Assembly (NCBI RefSeq): GCF_023231945.1
Contig: NZ_JAJLJH010000014.1
Coordinates: 1 to 64,000 of the forward strand
Length of the DNA: 64,000 nt
Reading direction: 5' to 3'
Origin: Scleromatobacter humisilvae
GTDB lineage: Bacteria; Pseudomonadota; Gammaproteobacteria; Burkholderiales; Burkholderiaceae_C
Every line of letters starts with the position of its first letter. Positions within the stretch are counted from its first letter, which is position 1. Shown here piece by piece: positions 42,906-51,656 of this stretch. A program made the translations under genes and the position numbers. The notes under the pieces are model-generated. The model was not told the origin of the DNA. It saw only the letters and a list, made by a program, of their open reading frames with translations, and did no database searches.

Positions 42906-45455
42906 TCAGTCGGCGAGTGCCCGGGCGGTTGCCTCGTCGTCCGAGAGCGTGGCGCCCCGGGCCTTCCAGTCCGCGAGCGCGTTCGTGCCCATGGTTTGCT
43001 CGAGAGCCGCGACCACCGCGCGATAGACATTGCTTTCCACGGGCTCGCGCTGACCCTGGCGTGAATCCATCATTGCATCGGAGCGGCCGATGATCTGCGC
43101 AGCCAGTTCGACCCGTTGTTGTCGAAGCGCCAGCAGGGCCATCAGGTCCAGGCCCTTCCACAACGAGCCATGGCGCCGGTCGAGCTCGGCCGATCGGCGC
43201 GCCAGAGGCAAGGCCTCTTCCACCCGGCCGCACATGGCAAGTGCCATCGCCAGGTTGAACACGAACACGTGGGTGTGTTCCACCTCGCCTTCCCGCTCGG
43301 CCAGGTCGACCAGTTCGCGGCCGCGCTCCACGGCCTCCTCATAGCGCTCGAGCGAGGCGGCGCACTGCTCCGTCGCCATCAACGAGAACAGGATCTTGGC
43401 GATGTCCCCCTGGGCGCGCGCCAACGCGAGTTCCTCCCGGGCGATGTTCTCGCCCTCGGCGTACAACCCGAGCTCGTTGGCCAGATAGTCGCGGGCATTG
43501 AGAAGCTCCCAGCGCGACATGGGAGGCCACGAGGGCGCGTGGAGGGCCGCCATCTGCTGGATCGCGAGCTCGCCTTGTGCGCGGTCGCCACATCTCGTCG
43601 CGTCGATGGCCAGCCTTCCCAGCGCGGTGTAGAGCAACGCCGCGTCGCCTTGCTCACGCAGCAGGTCGACCGCACGCGCGGACAACGGCAGGTTCTGCTC
43701 GCTGGGCGCGCCATGGTTCAAGCGGCACGTCTCGACCAGCAGCCGCGCCTCGATGCAGGGCGGTACCCGCGAATCTCCATCGCGCGCCATCTCGGCAATC
43801 TGGTCCAGCGCGCGCCAGCAGTGGCGCAAGCCCTCCGTGCCATGGCCACTGCTGCCGAACAGCCACGCCAGGGACAAGGCCAGGTCCGCATGCAGGACCG
43901 GATCGGCGTCCGCGGCCCAGTCCAGCGCGGCCCGCCCGTTGTCCAGGTCAGGCAGGAAGCGCCTGCGCCGCTCCTGCGAGGGCTGATCCCATTCGAGGGC
44001 CAGCGATTCCCGGAACAGGTCCCGGAACACGCAGGCATGTCGGCGTTGGGCGAGTTCCGTCTCGCCCGACGCCCGTCGCATCGCGCGCGTGTAGAGGCGC
44101 GCGCTCTCGAGCAACCGGTAGCGCGGTGGATCGGTGCTGTCCACCATGATCAGCGACTTGTCGACGAGGCTGCCAATGTGCTCTATCGCCCAAGGATCGC
44201 CGTGCCCGTCGGTACCGGCGGGCTCAGCGCCCAGCAATCGCTCCGCCTGCTCGAGCCCGAACGTTCCCGCGAAGACGCCCGCGCGCGCGAATGCCTTGCG
44301 CTCGGCCTCGTTGAGCAGCCGCAGGCTCCAGTCCAGGGTGGCACGCAGCGCGCGATGCCGCGGCAACCCGCTGCGCGCGCCGTCAGTCAGCACCTGCAGG
44401 CGATCGTCCAGGCGCGCGCGCACCGTTGACAGCCCGAGGAGCGGCACGCGAGCGGCGGCCAGCTCGATGGCCAGCGGCAGCCCGTCGAGACGACGACAGA
44501 TCTCGGCCGCGTCCTGCATTCCGGCCTCGTCGAGCGCGAACCGCGGCGCCCGGGCCTCCACGCGCGCCACCAGCAGCCGCACCGCACCGTGGCCGGCGAC
44601 GCTCGGATCATCGGGTGGCGGCACCGACAACGGCGGCAGGCGGTAGACGTGCTCGTCGCGCACCTTGAGCAGTTCCTGGCTGGTTGCCAGCAGGCGCACA
44701 CCGCGCGTTCGTTCGAGCAGTGCCGCGGCGAGCGCGCCCGCCTCGTCGATGACGTGTTCGCAGTTGTCCAGGACCAGCAAGCGGGGCGTCTCGCCCAGGG
44801 CGTCCGCGAGTTCCTCGAAGACCGGCCGCTCGCCCGGAAGCCGCAGGCCTAGCGCGCGCGCGACCGTTGCCGCCAGCAGCGAGGCGTCAGCCAAGGGCGC
44901 GAACTCCACGACCCACGCGCCTGCCTTGAAGCGATCGGCGAGCTGGCGCCCGACCGCCTGCGCAAGACGCGTCTTACCGATGCCTCCCGGCCCGCTGAGG
45001 GTGACCAGGCGGTGTTGTCCGACGAGGGCCACGACCTCGTCCAGCTCCGCCTCGCGGCCGATGAGCTCGGACTGGAACGGCAGGATATTGCCCCCACGCC
45101 GAGGGGTCGCTTCCGGCTGCGCCTGCGCGATGGCGGCAGGGGAGCCGCGTGCGAGCGCCGCGCTGAATCGATAGCCGATGCCGGGTATCGTCGTGATCGC
45201 CTCATGCCCGAGCACCCCGCGCAGATTGGAGATCTGCACCGACAGGTTGTTCTCCTCGACGACCAGCCCGGGCCAAGCGGTATCCATGAGCGTGTTGCGG
45301 GAAACGACCCGGCCGGCGTGCTGGACGAGCGTGAGCAGCACGTCGAAGGCACGGCTGCCGATCGGTGTGGGCGCGTCGCGGACGGTCAGGACGCGCTCCT
45401 GGGGACGCAGCTCGAACTCCGCAAAACGATAGGCGCCCCATTCGGTGCTCTCCAT
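42906..45455 (-). CDS. Winged-helix/STAND (NB-ARC-type) transcriptional regulator
   Basis: 849-residue regulator. Residues ~1-100 form an OmpR/PhoB-type winged helix (RAFDVLLTLVQHAGRVVSRN, AITTIPGIGYRFSAAL). A STAND ATPase follows, with Walker A GPGGIGKT (155-162), Walker B LLVLDNCEHV, and the LDGLPLAIELAAARV motif of the MalT/AfsR-type group. The C-terminal ~350 residues are helical TPR-like repeats that would bind a ligand or partner. Such proteins oligomerise on sensing an inducer. Divergent from a LuxR-type gene and convergent with the cytochrome gene, which it may control. The inducer is unknown. Confidence 0.88.
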   Translation of the reverse strand: MESTEWGAYRFAEFELRPQERVLTVRDAPTPIGSRAFDVLLTLVQHAGRVVSRNTLMDTAWPGLVVEENNLSVQISNLRGVLGHEAITTIPGIGYRFSAALARGSPAAIAQAQPEATPRRGGNILPFQSELIGREAELDEVVALVGQHRLVTLSGPGGIGKTRLAQAVGRQLADRFKAGAWVVEFAPLADASLLAATVARALGLRLPGERPVFEELADALGETPRLLVLDNCEHVIDEAGALAAALLERTRGVRLLATSQELLKVRDEHVYRLPPLSVPPPDDPSVAGHGAVRLLVARVEARAPRFALDEAGMQDAAEICRRLDGLPLAIELAAARVPLLGLSTVRARLDDRLQVLTDGARSGLPRHRALRATLDWSLRLLNEAERKAFARAGVFAGTFGLEQAERLLGAEPAGTDGHGDPWAIEHIGSLVDKSLIMVDSTDPPRYRLLESARLYTRAMRRASGETELAQRRHACVFRDLFRESLALEWDQPSQERRRRFLPDLDNGRAALDWAADADPVLHADLALSLAWLFGSSGHGTEGLRHCWRALDQIAEMARDGDSRVPPCIEARLLVETCRLNHGAPSEQNLPLSARAVDLLREQGDAALLYTALGRLAIDATRCGDRAQGELAIQQMAALHAPSWPPMSRWELLNARDYLANELGLYAEGENIAREELALARAQGDIAKILFSLMATEQCAASLERYEEAVERGRELVDLAEREGEVEHTHVFVFNLAMALAMCGRVEEALPLARRSAELDRRHGSLWKGLDLMALLALRQQRVELAAQIIGRSDAMMDSRQGQREPVESNVYRAVVAALEQTMGTNALADWKARGATLSDDEATARALAD

Positions 45456-45654
45456 GCCCGCAAGCCTCCCAGCTCAAGGCGCGACTGTAAGTCGATCGCC
45501 GGCCGCAGGCAATGTCGCGTGGGGCGGTGGTGATTCACATCTCTTTAGACGCCTGAAGGACTTGTCCAGGGCACGCCGGGCACAGTGAGGCACGTCATAA
45601 CCGCTGACCCGGAGCGCCTGCCAACGCGCTCCAGACAACCTCGCGAGGCTCGCC

Positions 45655-46341
45655 ATGTCCGACGTCGCTTGCTCCACCCTGTCTCCACCTCCGGTCGGCG
45701 CGCGCGGCTCCGACCCGCCAGGCATGGCGCTCGGGTCCGCCTTGCTGGAACTGCTGCTCGACCAGGTCGGCTACGGCATCGTCTGTGTCTCGCCGGCAGC
45801 GGCGGTACGCTATTGCAATGCATTGGCGCGGGACGCCGTAGCGCTGGGCGTTCCCTTGCGAATCGAGGCCGGTGTCCTCGTGTGCGCTGATCGCCACGAG
45901 ACCGCGCGCCTGCTCGCCGCGATCGCCCTCGTCGCGAGGGAACGCGTCCCGCGCCTCGTCTCGATCGCGGCTGGGCGCGAGTTGACCCATATCTCGCTCG
46001 TGCCGCTATCCGGCCCTATGGGCGGAGCCAGGCAGAGCGACTGCATTGCGCTGCTGCTCGAACAGCCCCATCCTTGCCCGCCCTTGGCAATTCACTGGTA
46101 CGGCGTGGCGCATGGATTGACAAGCGCCGAACGTTGCGTGCTCGACGCGCTCAACGAAGGCCTGGAGCCTTCGGAGATCGCGTCCCAATGCGGTGTCGCG
46201 CTGTCGACCGTGCGAACGCAGATCGCGAGCATCCGCTCCAAGCGAGGCGTTCCCAGCATCGTCGCACTCCTGCGTGACCTGGCACGGCTTCCGCCGGTCA
46301 CGCCATGCGTCGTCGCTGGCTTTCGGCACGAGGTACCTTGA
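45655..46341 (+). CDS. LuxR-family (GerE-type) transcriptional regulator
   Basis: 228-residue regulator with a C-terminal LuxR helix-turn-helix (about residues 158-205: LTSAERCVLDALNEGLEPSE, IASQCGVALSTVRTQIASIR). The N-terminal region (LLDQVGYGIVCVSPAAAVRY CN) resembles a PAS-like sensor start but is short. No autoinducer synthase is nearby. Divergent from the STAND regulator gene with a 199-base gap, so one may control the other. Confidence 0.85.
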   Translation: MSDVACSTLSPPPVGARGSDPPGMALGSALLELLLDQVGYGIVCVSPAAAVRYCNALARDAVALGVPLRIEAGVLVCADRHETARLLAAIALVARERVPRLVSIAAGRELTHISLVPLSGPMGGARQSDCIALLLEQPHPCPPLAIHWYGVAHGLTSAERCVLDALNEGLEPSEIASQCGVALSTVRTQIASIRSKRGVPSIVALLRDLARLPPVTPCVVAGFRHEVP

Positions 46342-46570
46342 ACGTGAGCGAGCGTCTTCCAATATCTCGCGCTTCTCGATGACCGTTCGCGCGTGGCCCG
46401 GCTTTCTGAGCGCGTCGCGACTGGACGTCGGCATTGAGCTCACTACCGGACGTCCAATGCAGCCCGTGCGAATTCCGCTGTCGCTGGAGACCGTGTGGAA
46501 ACGCTGCGAGACAGCTCGAAGCGCGTGGCATCGGCAGTTCGATCAAGCAACCACAGTATCGAGGCCTCAT

Positions 46571-46762
46571 TCAGAGGGCGGAGGGAGGCCAAAGCTCTGG
46601 GGGCGGATTCGATGCGAGCAGATCGTAGGACTTAAGCAGGTTGCGTGCAGACTCGAACTGATCTTCCGGTGATTCCATCTGCATGCCGCCCACGACTTCA
46701 AGTCCAGACTCGAATCGAGTCAAACCGACCGCGAGCCAAGGAGCAACGACAACACGATTCAA
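46571..46762 (-). CDS. Possible small protein or C-terminal remnant
   Basis: 63 codons from a TTG, or 37 from the ATG at 46684. The last part (MQMESPEDQFESARNLLKSY, DLLASNPPPELWPPSAL) looks like genuine protein sequence with an acidic helix and Pro-rich end. No good ribosome site is visible, so it may be the tail of a decayed gene. Its proximity to the tRNA fragment fits an island-junction region. Confidence 0.3.
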   Translation of the reverse strand: MNRVVVAPWLAVGLTRFESGLEVVGGMQMESPEDQFESARNLLKSYDLLASNPPPELWPPSAL

Positions 46763-46809
46763 GTCGCCGAGAATTGGTTAGTAGAAGCTCACCGACAAAG
46801 CGGTATCGA

Positions 46810-46854
46810 TGGTAGGCCGTGTTGGACTTGAACCAACGACCAAAGGATTATGAG
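46810..46854 (-). tRNA. tRNA-Met (CAT) 3'-half fragment, attachment-site scar
   Basis: On the minus strand these 45 bases begin with the anticodon loop CTCATAA and the 3' side of the anticodon stem. The variable region follows, then a perfect T arm (GTTGG-TTCAAGT-CCAAC), the 3' acceptor strand and encoded CCA. The whole 5' half is absent, so it is not a functional tRNA. It matches the 3' half of betaproteobacterial tRNA-Met (CAT). A 3'-half copy like this is the standard scar of integration by a tyrosine recombinase at a tRNA gene. With this orientation an island would extend to higher coordinates, towards an intact tRNA-Met. No integrase gene is seen beside it. Confidence 0.8.
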
Positions 46855-47022
46855 TTTGCGAGCAACGGGGGCTGTCGAGGCAATGATAGCGAAGTCTTCC
46901 GAAGCTTGGAAACCTGAAAGTTGTTGCCTGACAAGCACTTAGCGAAGTTGGTCGAAATCGGGCGAAGCTGATGGGTGTACCGCTACTGTACCGGGTCCAT
47001 CGGCTTCGCCCGCGGTCCGGTG

Positions 47023-47184
47023 CTAGCGTGGCCGACGGGCCTTGCGGTATTGGCGGAAGCCGACGACCAGGGCGATCGGCGCCAGCAGGAGCCCGATCAC
47101 TGCACCCACGATCACGGCCGCCAAGCCGACCCATGCTCCGAGTGCCGAGAAGCACACGCCCAGGAAGGTGAGGAATGCAAACAT
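47023..47184 (-). CDS. Tiny two-helix membrane protein, 53 residues
   Basis: 53-residue protein, almost entirely hydrophobic: MFAFLTFLGVCFSALGAWVG then LAAVIVGAVIGLLLAPIALV, ending with the basic tail FRQYRKARRPR. It is predicted to form two membrane helices with a cytoplasmic positive C-terminus. A very strong GAGGAGG ribosome site lies 5 bases before the ATG. It starts 10 bases after the stop of another tiny gene on the same strand. Function unknown; small membrane proteins of this type occur on mobile islands and as stress peptides. Confidence 0.6.
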   Translation of the reverse strand: MFAFLTFLGVCFSALGAWVGLAAVIVGAVIGLLLAPIALVVGFRQYRKARRPR

Positions 47185-47194
47185 GGCGACCTCC

Positions 47195-47323
47195 TCAGCC
47201 GAACGCCGGCTGCAGTGTCGTGCCAGCGAGCGCGACGATCAGTTCGGCCAGATTGGCTTCGCGAAGTGCGTTGCATGCCCTCGATGCGGGCGTCGAGCTC
47301 GTTGAATCGATCGATCTTTTCAT
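47195..47323 (-). CDS. Tiny protein upstream of membrane peptide, 42 residues
   Basis: 42 codons reading MKRSIDSTSSTPASRACNAL then REANLAELIVALAGTTLQPA and ending FG. A TGGAG-like ribosome site precedes the ATG, and the stop TGA is immediately followed by the GAGGAGG site of the next gene, giving a tight two-gene layout. The first half is polar and the second helical and mildly hydrophobic. No family is recognised. Confidence 0.35.
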   Translation of the reverse strand: MKRSIDSTSSTPASRACNALREANLAELIVALAGTTLQPAFG

Positions 47324-47722
47324 TCAGTTCTCCAGTCAAGTTTTGGGGTTTGACCGGGTTCTTCCTCCCTTTTCAACCAGGCGGCTTCTGCCGTTTGGCT
47401 GAGGGTCGAAGGCCCCGCTCATGGAGCGGGCGGGGCTTTCGACTCTCAGCTAGGAATGCGTTGAATGAACAGCAACGAGAGGGCACGCGCCGAAGGCACG
47501 GGTTGTTGAAGGCCGATGCCGGCCGCGCGAGTCGCATGACAGTGCGCAGCGCTGGCGGGCGGCTCGCCAGGCAGGAAGCGCGCCGGGGCATGGCGCCGCA
47601 GGCGACCTTCGGACTGGACCGCTTCGATCTGTATGGCTATCATTGTGGGCAAGCACATACTTCCATTAGTGGCGGCTCGGCACCGTCGTTGCCCGCCCAA
47701 TTCCCACCTCCTTGGAGTTCTC
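47324..47722. other. Non-coding stretch with hairpin
   Basis: About 400 bases without a gene I can support. It contains a GC-rich hairpin: GCCCCGC (47412-47418) pairs with GCGGGGC (47430-47436), followed by TTTC. This may act as a terminator in either direction. The rest shows only weakly coding frames. Confidence 0.4.
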
Positions 47723-48028
47723 ATGCTCACGAAAGACAGCCCGCCCCTGGCCCTCGCGTCGAAAGTCCTGAAGATCGAGACCTTGCGCGCAGTCGCGACG
47801 CAGCCGTTCAACCGATTTGGCTGGTCCGTTCTGGACCGCTGGGCGTTCAACTCGCCCGCTGCACTGCAAGCGCTTGAAGCGCAGGGTTTGGATGCGTTTC
47901 GCGCTCGCGTTCTGGACCAGCAAGAACGCGAGGTCGCGATACTGCTTGAACTGTCACCGAGCGTGGGAAACTCTGTCCCGGACTCGGAAGTGCTTGCGTA
48001 CGCTGAAGTGCAGACGGAATTGGCCTAG
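47723..48028 (+). CDS. Hypothetical protein, 101 residues
   Basis: 101-residue soluble protein starting MLTKDSPPLALASKVLKIET and containing FGWSVLDRWAFNSPAALQAL and VLDQQEREVAILLELSPSVG. A TTGGAG ribosome site sits just before the ATG at 47723, and codon usage looks coding. No family recognised; it may belong to the element marked by the tRNA fragment. Confidence 0.5.
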   Translation: MLTKDSPPLALASKVLKIETLRAVATQPFNRFGWSVLDRWAFNSPAALQALEAQGLDAFRARVLDQQEREVAILLELSPSVGNSVPDSEVLAYAEVQTELA

Positions 48029-48594
48029 GTTTCGCGATGCGATGCGCCACGGGGCGCTTCTGATTTCGTTGACAGCGGGTCTCGGGGCGCAGCCCTGAGT
48101 TCAACCCAGATGAGGCGGCAACACTTGCTGTTGTCGACACATCTGGCATCCTGCCCGGATCAAAAATAGGGAGAACCGGAATGCTGACGGGATTCACCCC
48201 GGAACAAGTTGTGATCCGGAACGGCACCGCTAGCCATCGTCGATCCAAGTGTCCCCGGCCTTCCCCGGGGCGTCGCCCGGGAGTCGTGCCGTCTTCGAAT
48301 GCGGACGGGAACAGAGAACGGTCCGAGAGTGCCTGAAGTGCCGTGACCACCGCTGCCATCGCGACCGGAAATCGGTGGCTGCGTGCATCCACATTCAGTG
48401 ACGAGCCAACCGCCGAAGGGAGTCCTCAGCCTCTCAGTTCGCAGGTCGTCTCTCTAGGTGGAGGCCGCTAGCCTCGAGGGCGTGGGCTACGCGCGGGAAA
48501 AGCCGGGTTCATTCCCCCTCGCGCTGACCAGAAATCAACTGAACCGCGGTCCATGTTGGGAAACGCCGGCCTTGAAGCTCGCCGACCACAGCAC
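48029..48594. other. Low-coding stretch
   Basis: 566 bases with little coding signal. The one candidate is a 51-codon frame at 48181-48336 (start MLTGFTPEQVVIRNG, ribosome site AGGGAGAA), whose second half is Arg/Pro-rich and unlike a normal protein. I do not annotate it as a gene. No terminator or repeat stands out except a CCCCGG-rich cluster near 48255. Confidence 0.4.
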
Positions 48595-49449
48595 TCAGTC
48601 GTCCAGCGCCGGCACCAGGCGTCCCACATCGATCAGGTCGGCGATCCGTGCGAGATCGCGCGATGTGACGCGCGTCTCGACGAATTCGGCGCTGGCGCCT
48701 GGCGGCGCTCTCGACATGTCCGGCCGGGACGCGCATGACAACAGCACGCCGCCTTCCTGCATTGCGGAGAGCGCGCGTCGCTGGATGAATCCTCCCACGG
48801 TGTCCACGACGACCGCGGCAACCCGGCAGGCCGATTCGAGTGCGTCGGTGCGGATGTCTGCAACGCGGTGGGCGCCGAGCGCGCGCCATCGGTGGTTGCC
48901 GTCGGAGGGCGAAACGGCGATGGCCTGCACGTCGTGCGCTCGCGCAAGCTGCAACGCCAATGCGCCAACGGGGCTGCGGGCGGCAATGACGGTGACAATC
49001 TCACCGGGCTCCAGCCGACCCCGACGGAACAGCATGCGCCACGCCGTCGTCGCGCTCGAGGCGAGGGTCGCCGCTTGCACCGGCGCAAGGGTTCTCCGGA
49101 GCTTCGCCACATGCCCAACAGTGGTCAGAACGTAGCCGACATCGTCGCGCCAGTGAGGGTCACGAGCAACGCCGAAGACCCGATCGCCGACTGCGAATCC
49201 ACCAGCGTCGAGGGCGGTCTCCGCGACGACGCCCGCAACATCGAACAACGGACTGCTGCTTGGCGACGGCACGCGCATGCCAGGCTGCAGTCGAAGCAGA
49301 AGCTCGCCAGCGCGTAGTGGCGTCGCACGGCCAATGCCGGCCGTGCTGCGATCGATCGTCGAAGAATCGAGCGTGGCGCGCAGACGGGAGAGCACAGCCG
49401 CCGTGTTCGAGGGGAAGCGATCGTGCGTCGCGATTACGGTGGAGGTCAT
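48595..49449 (-). CDS. MDR-family zinc-independent oxidoreductase, shortened
   Basis: 284-residue member of the medium-chain dehydrogenase/quinone oxidoreductase superfamily. The N-terminal GroES-like part has DVAGVVAETALDAGGFAVGD. The Rossmann domain has the degenerate nucleotide motif VTVIAARSPVGALALQLARA in place of GAAGGVG. Typical members run ~310-340 residues; this one stops at GRLVPALDD, where relatives continue with a final strand-helix unit. It may be a truncated but folded protein. No zinc-ligand pattern is visible. Confidence 0.7.
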   Translation of the reverse strand: MTSTVIATHDRFPSNTAAVLSRLRATLDSSTIDRSTAGIGRATPLRAGELLLRLQPGMRVPSPSSSPLFDVAGVVAETALDAGGFAVGDRVFGVARDPHWRDDVGYVLTTVGHVAKLRRTLAPVQAATLASSATTAWRMLFRRGRLEPGEIVTVIAARSPVGALALQLARAHDVQAIAVSPSDGNHRWRALGAHRVADIRTDALESACRVAAVVVDTVGGFIQRRALSAMQEGGVLLSCASRPDMSRAPPGASAEFVETRVTSRDLARIADLIDVGRLVPALDD

Positions 49450-49808
49450 GGCAGATCCGATGCGTCAGGAAGCAGTTGCCTCCAGTGTTCGACAGCCACG
49501 CGCCAGACTCATCCTTCATTGGTCATAGATGCATACCGGCCGATAGCCTCAGCGGCCTTCAACGCGATCTCCGCGACGCACTCTTCGTGAATCTCAGCGT
49601 CCAGCGAGTGGCCTACCACTCAATTGACATGCACGCATCTCTCGGTGGAACCACTCCGAACGGCACCTCTCACGCGATGACGCATGGAGCACCAGCCTGG
49701 ACAATTCCGAAATCGGCGATTCCGACGGCCGTGATCGGACGCTGTCCAGTTCGAACAACCGTTTGGGGTGTGCACCGCCGTTCGTGTGCGTGCCGTGCAA
49801 GAGGATCC
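49450..49808. other. Divergent intergenic region
   Basis: 359 bases between the divergent MDR oxidoreductase and the cNMP-binding oxidoreductase genes. Likely holds both promoters; no gene and no confident motif is seen. Confidence 0.4.
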
Positions 49809-51563
49809 ATGATGAGGACAGCAGAAGAGATCGAGATCATCGTTCCGCTTTCGGATCGCAGCGAACAGAGGTTTCCCAAACTGCGCGAGAGCCAGTTCGA
49901 CGTCGTGAAGCGCTTCTCCGACAGCGAGCCGGTCGAATTTTCACCGGGTGACCTGATGTTCGACGTCGGCGACCACAGCGTCCCGGCATGGTTCATCGTC
50001 GATGGCGCGATCACGCTGGTCGGGCGAGATGGTCTGAACCAGGAAACCGTTCTGCGCGACCTGTGTCCGGGGCAGTTCACGGGCGAGCTGCAAGAGATCG
50101 TCGAAGGCCGGCGTTCGCTGTCGTCGGGCAGGGCCGGTCCGGACGGCTGCCGGGCGATCCCGTTGAACTCGAACCGCCTGCGTGCGCTGATCGTTGGCTC
50201 GGCCGAACTGGGCGAACTCATCATGCGTGCGCTCATCCTCCGGCGAATCGGGCTGCTCGAGCGTGGAGTCGGCCCGGTTCTGCTTGGGCGAACCGGATCG
50301 GCGGACATGCTTCGTCTCCAGGCGTTTCTGACGCGCAGCGCATACCCTCACATGGTGTTGGACTGTGCAAGCGATCGCGGTCGACAGTTGATCGACGACC
50401 TGTCGATCCCGGCGTGCGACATGCCCATCATGGTCTGTCCATGCGGGCACCTGTTGAAGCGCCCAACCAACGAAGAGGCGGGAGCCTGGCTGGGCATCAC
50501 GCCTCAGCTGGACAAGGATGCGGTCTATGACGTCGCGATCATAGGGGCGGGACCGGCGGGCCTGGCGACCGCGGTGTACGCCGCGTCCGAAGGACTTTCA
50601 GTCCTCGTCCTGGACGGTGCCGTCGTGGGCGGGCAAGCCGGAGCGTCGGCTCGCATCGAGAACTACTTCGGCTTTCCGACCGGCATCTCGGGCCTGGCCT
50701 TGACCGCTCGGGCGCTCAACCAAGCCCAGAAATTCGGTGCCGAGATCGCCATACCGCTGTTTGCGACCGGGCTCGACTGCGTGAACGGCGGCGAAGGCGG
50801 AGATGCGGTCGATCTGACCTTGTCGGATCAGGGTTCCGTGAAGGCTCGAACGGTCGTCGTCGCTTCCGGCGCGCGATATCGTCGACCCGACATCATCAAC
50901 CTCAAGGCGTTCGAGGGCGACTCGGTCCATTACGGAGCTTCGCTTGCGGAAGCAAAGCTCTGCGCGGGCATCGAGATCGCCCTGGTGGGTGCCGGCAACT
51001 CCGCTGGCCAGGCGACGGTCTTCCTTGCCGCTTTCGTGAAGCATCTCACCCTCGTGGTTCGCGGTAGCACGCTGGCCGCGTCGATGTCCCGCTATCTTGT
51101 CGACCAGATCAACGCCCTCGACAACGTCAGTGTCCAGTACTGTTCCGAGATCGTGGAACTGCAAGGAGATCGACACGGTGGCCTGCAAACCGCCAGAGTG
51201 CGAGATCGTGGTACCTCCACGGTGTGGACGTTGCCGATCCGGCACGCGTTCATGTTCATCGGTGCCGAACCGAACACCGCGTGGCTGCGAGAGTGCCTGA
51301 AGCTGGATGGGAATGGCTACATACTCACCGGCCCGGAGTCGGGCGTCTCGCCATCAACGGACTTCCGTCACCATTTGCAGACCAGCATGGCGCGGGTCTT
51401 TGCGATCGGCGATGTGCGCGCCGGGTCGACCAAGCGAGTCGCCTCTGCTGTCGGAGAGGGCGCGGCAGTGGTGGCGCAGATCCACACCGTCCTTGAACGC
51501 GATGCGCAGATATCGGCCACGATAGGGCGCAGCCGTTCGGCAGCGACGCTTGTGGCTGGCTGA
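49809..51563 (+). CDS. cNMP-binding domain/thioredoxin-reductase-like fusion oxidoreductase
   Basis: 584-residue cytoplasmic flavoprotein in three parts. Residues ~20-150 are a cyclic-nucleotide-binding (CRP-like) domain (VEFSPGDLMFDVGDHSVPAW). Residues ~165-225 form a glutaredoxin-like segment (AFLTRSAYPHMVLDCASDRG, PACDMPIMVCPCGHLLKRPT). The rest is a thioredoxin-reductase-type FAD/NAD(P) module with GAGPAGLATAV near 247 and GAGNSAGQATV near 394. The CxxC of true thioredoxin reductases is absent; LAEAKLCAG occupies that region with one Cys. The protein may use the N-terminal domains to gate a flavin reductase. Start ATG ATG at 49809. Confidence 0.85.
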   Translation: MMRTAEEIEIIVPLSDRSEQRFPKLRESQFDVVKRFSDSEPVEFSPGDLMFDVGDHSVPAWFIVDGAITLVGRDGLNQETVLRDLCPGQFTGELQEIVEGRRSLSSGRAGPDGCRAIPLNSNRLRALIVGSAELGELIMRALILRRIGLLERGVGPVLLGRTGSADMLRLQAFLTRSAYPHMVLDCASDRGRQLIDDLSIPACDMPIMVCPCGHLLKRPTNEEAGAWLGITPQLDKDAVYDVAIIGAGPAGLATAVYAASEGLSVLVLDGAVVGGQAGASARIENYFGFPTGISGLALTARALNQAQKFGAEIAIPLFATGLDCVNGGEGGDAVDLTLSDQGSVKARTVVVASGARYRRPDIINLKAFEGDSVHYGASLAEAKLCAGIEIALVGAGNSAGQATVFLAAFVKHLTLVVRGSTLAASMSRYLVDQINALDNVSVQYCSEIVELQGDRHGGLQTARVRDRGTSTVWTLPIRHAFMFIGAEPNTAWLRECLKLDGNGYILTGPESGVSPSTDFRHHLQTSMARVFAIGDVRAGSTKRVASAVGEGAAVVAQIHTVLERDAQISATIGRSRSAATLVAG

Positions 51564-51656
51564 TCAGACACAAGCGCCTTCGACGCGACTTTGACGATGA
51601 CGGCTGGGTGAGAGACCAGCCCCCAGAGTCACTACCGCGCCGAAGACCCGAAACCC

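Noticed and set aside
29445-46800. A complete phage or conjugative island
   Set aside because: No integrase, relaxase, terminase, capsid or transposase gene is visible in this segment; only mosaic gene content and fragments were seen.
48181-48336. 51-codon frame with a good ribosome-site-like sequence
   Set aside because: Only the first ~20 residues look protein-like; the remainder is Arg/Pro/Ser-rich and no relative is recognised, so it is mentioned only in the stretch description.
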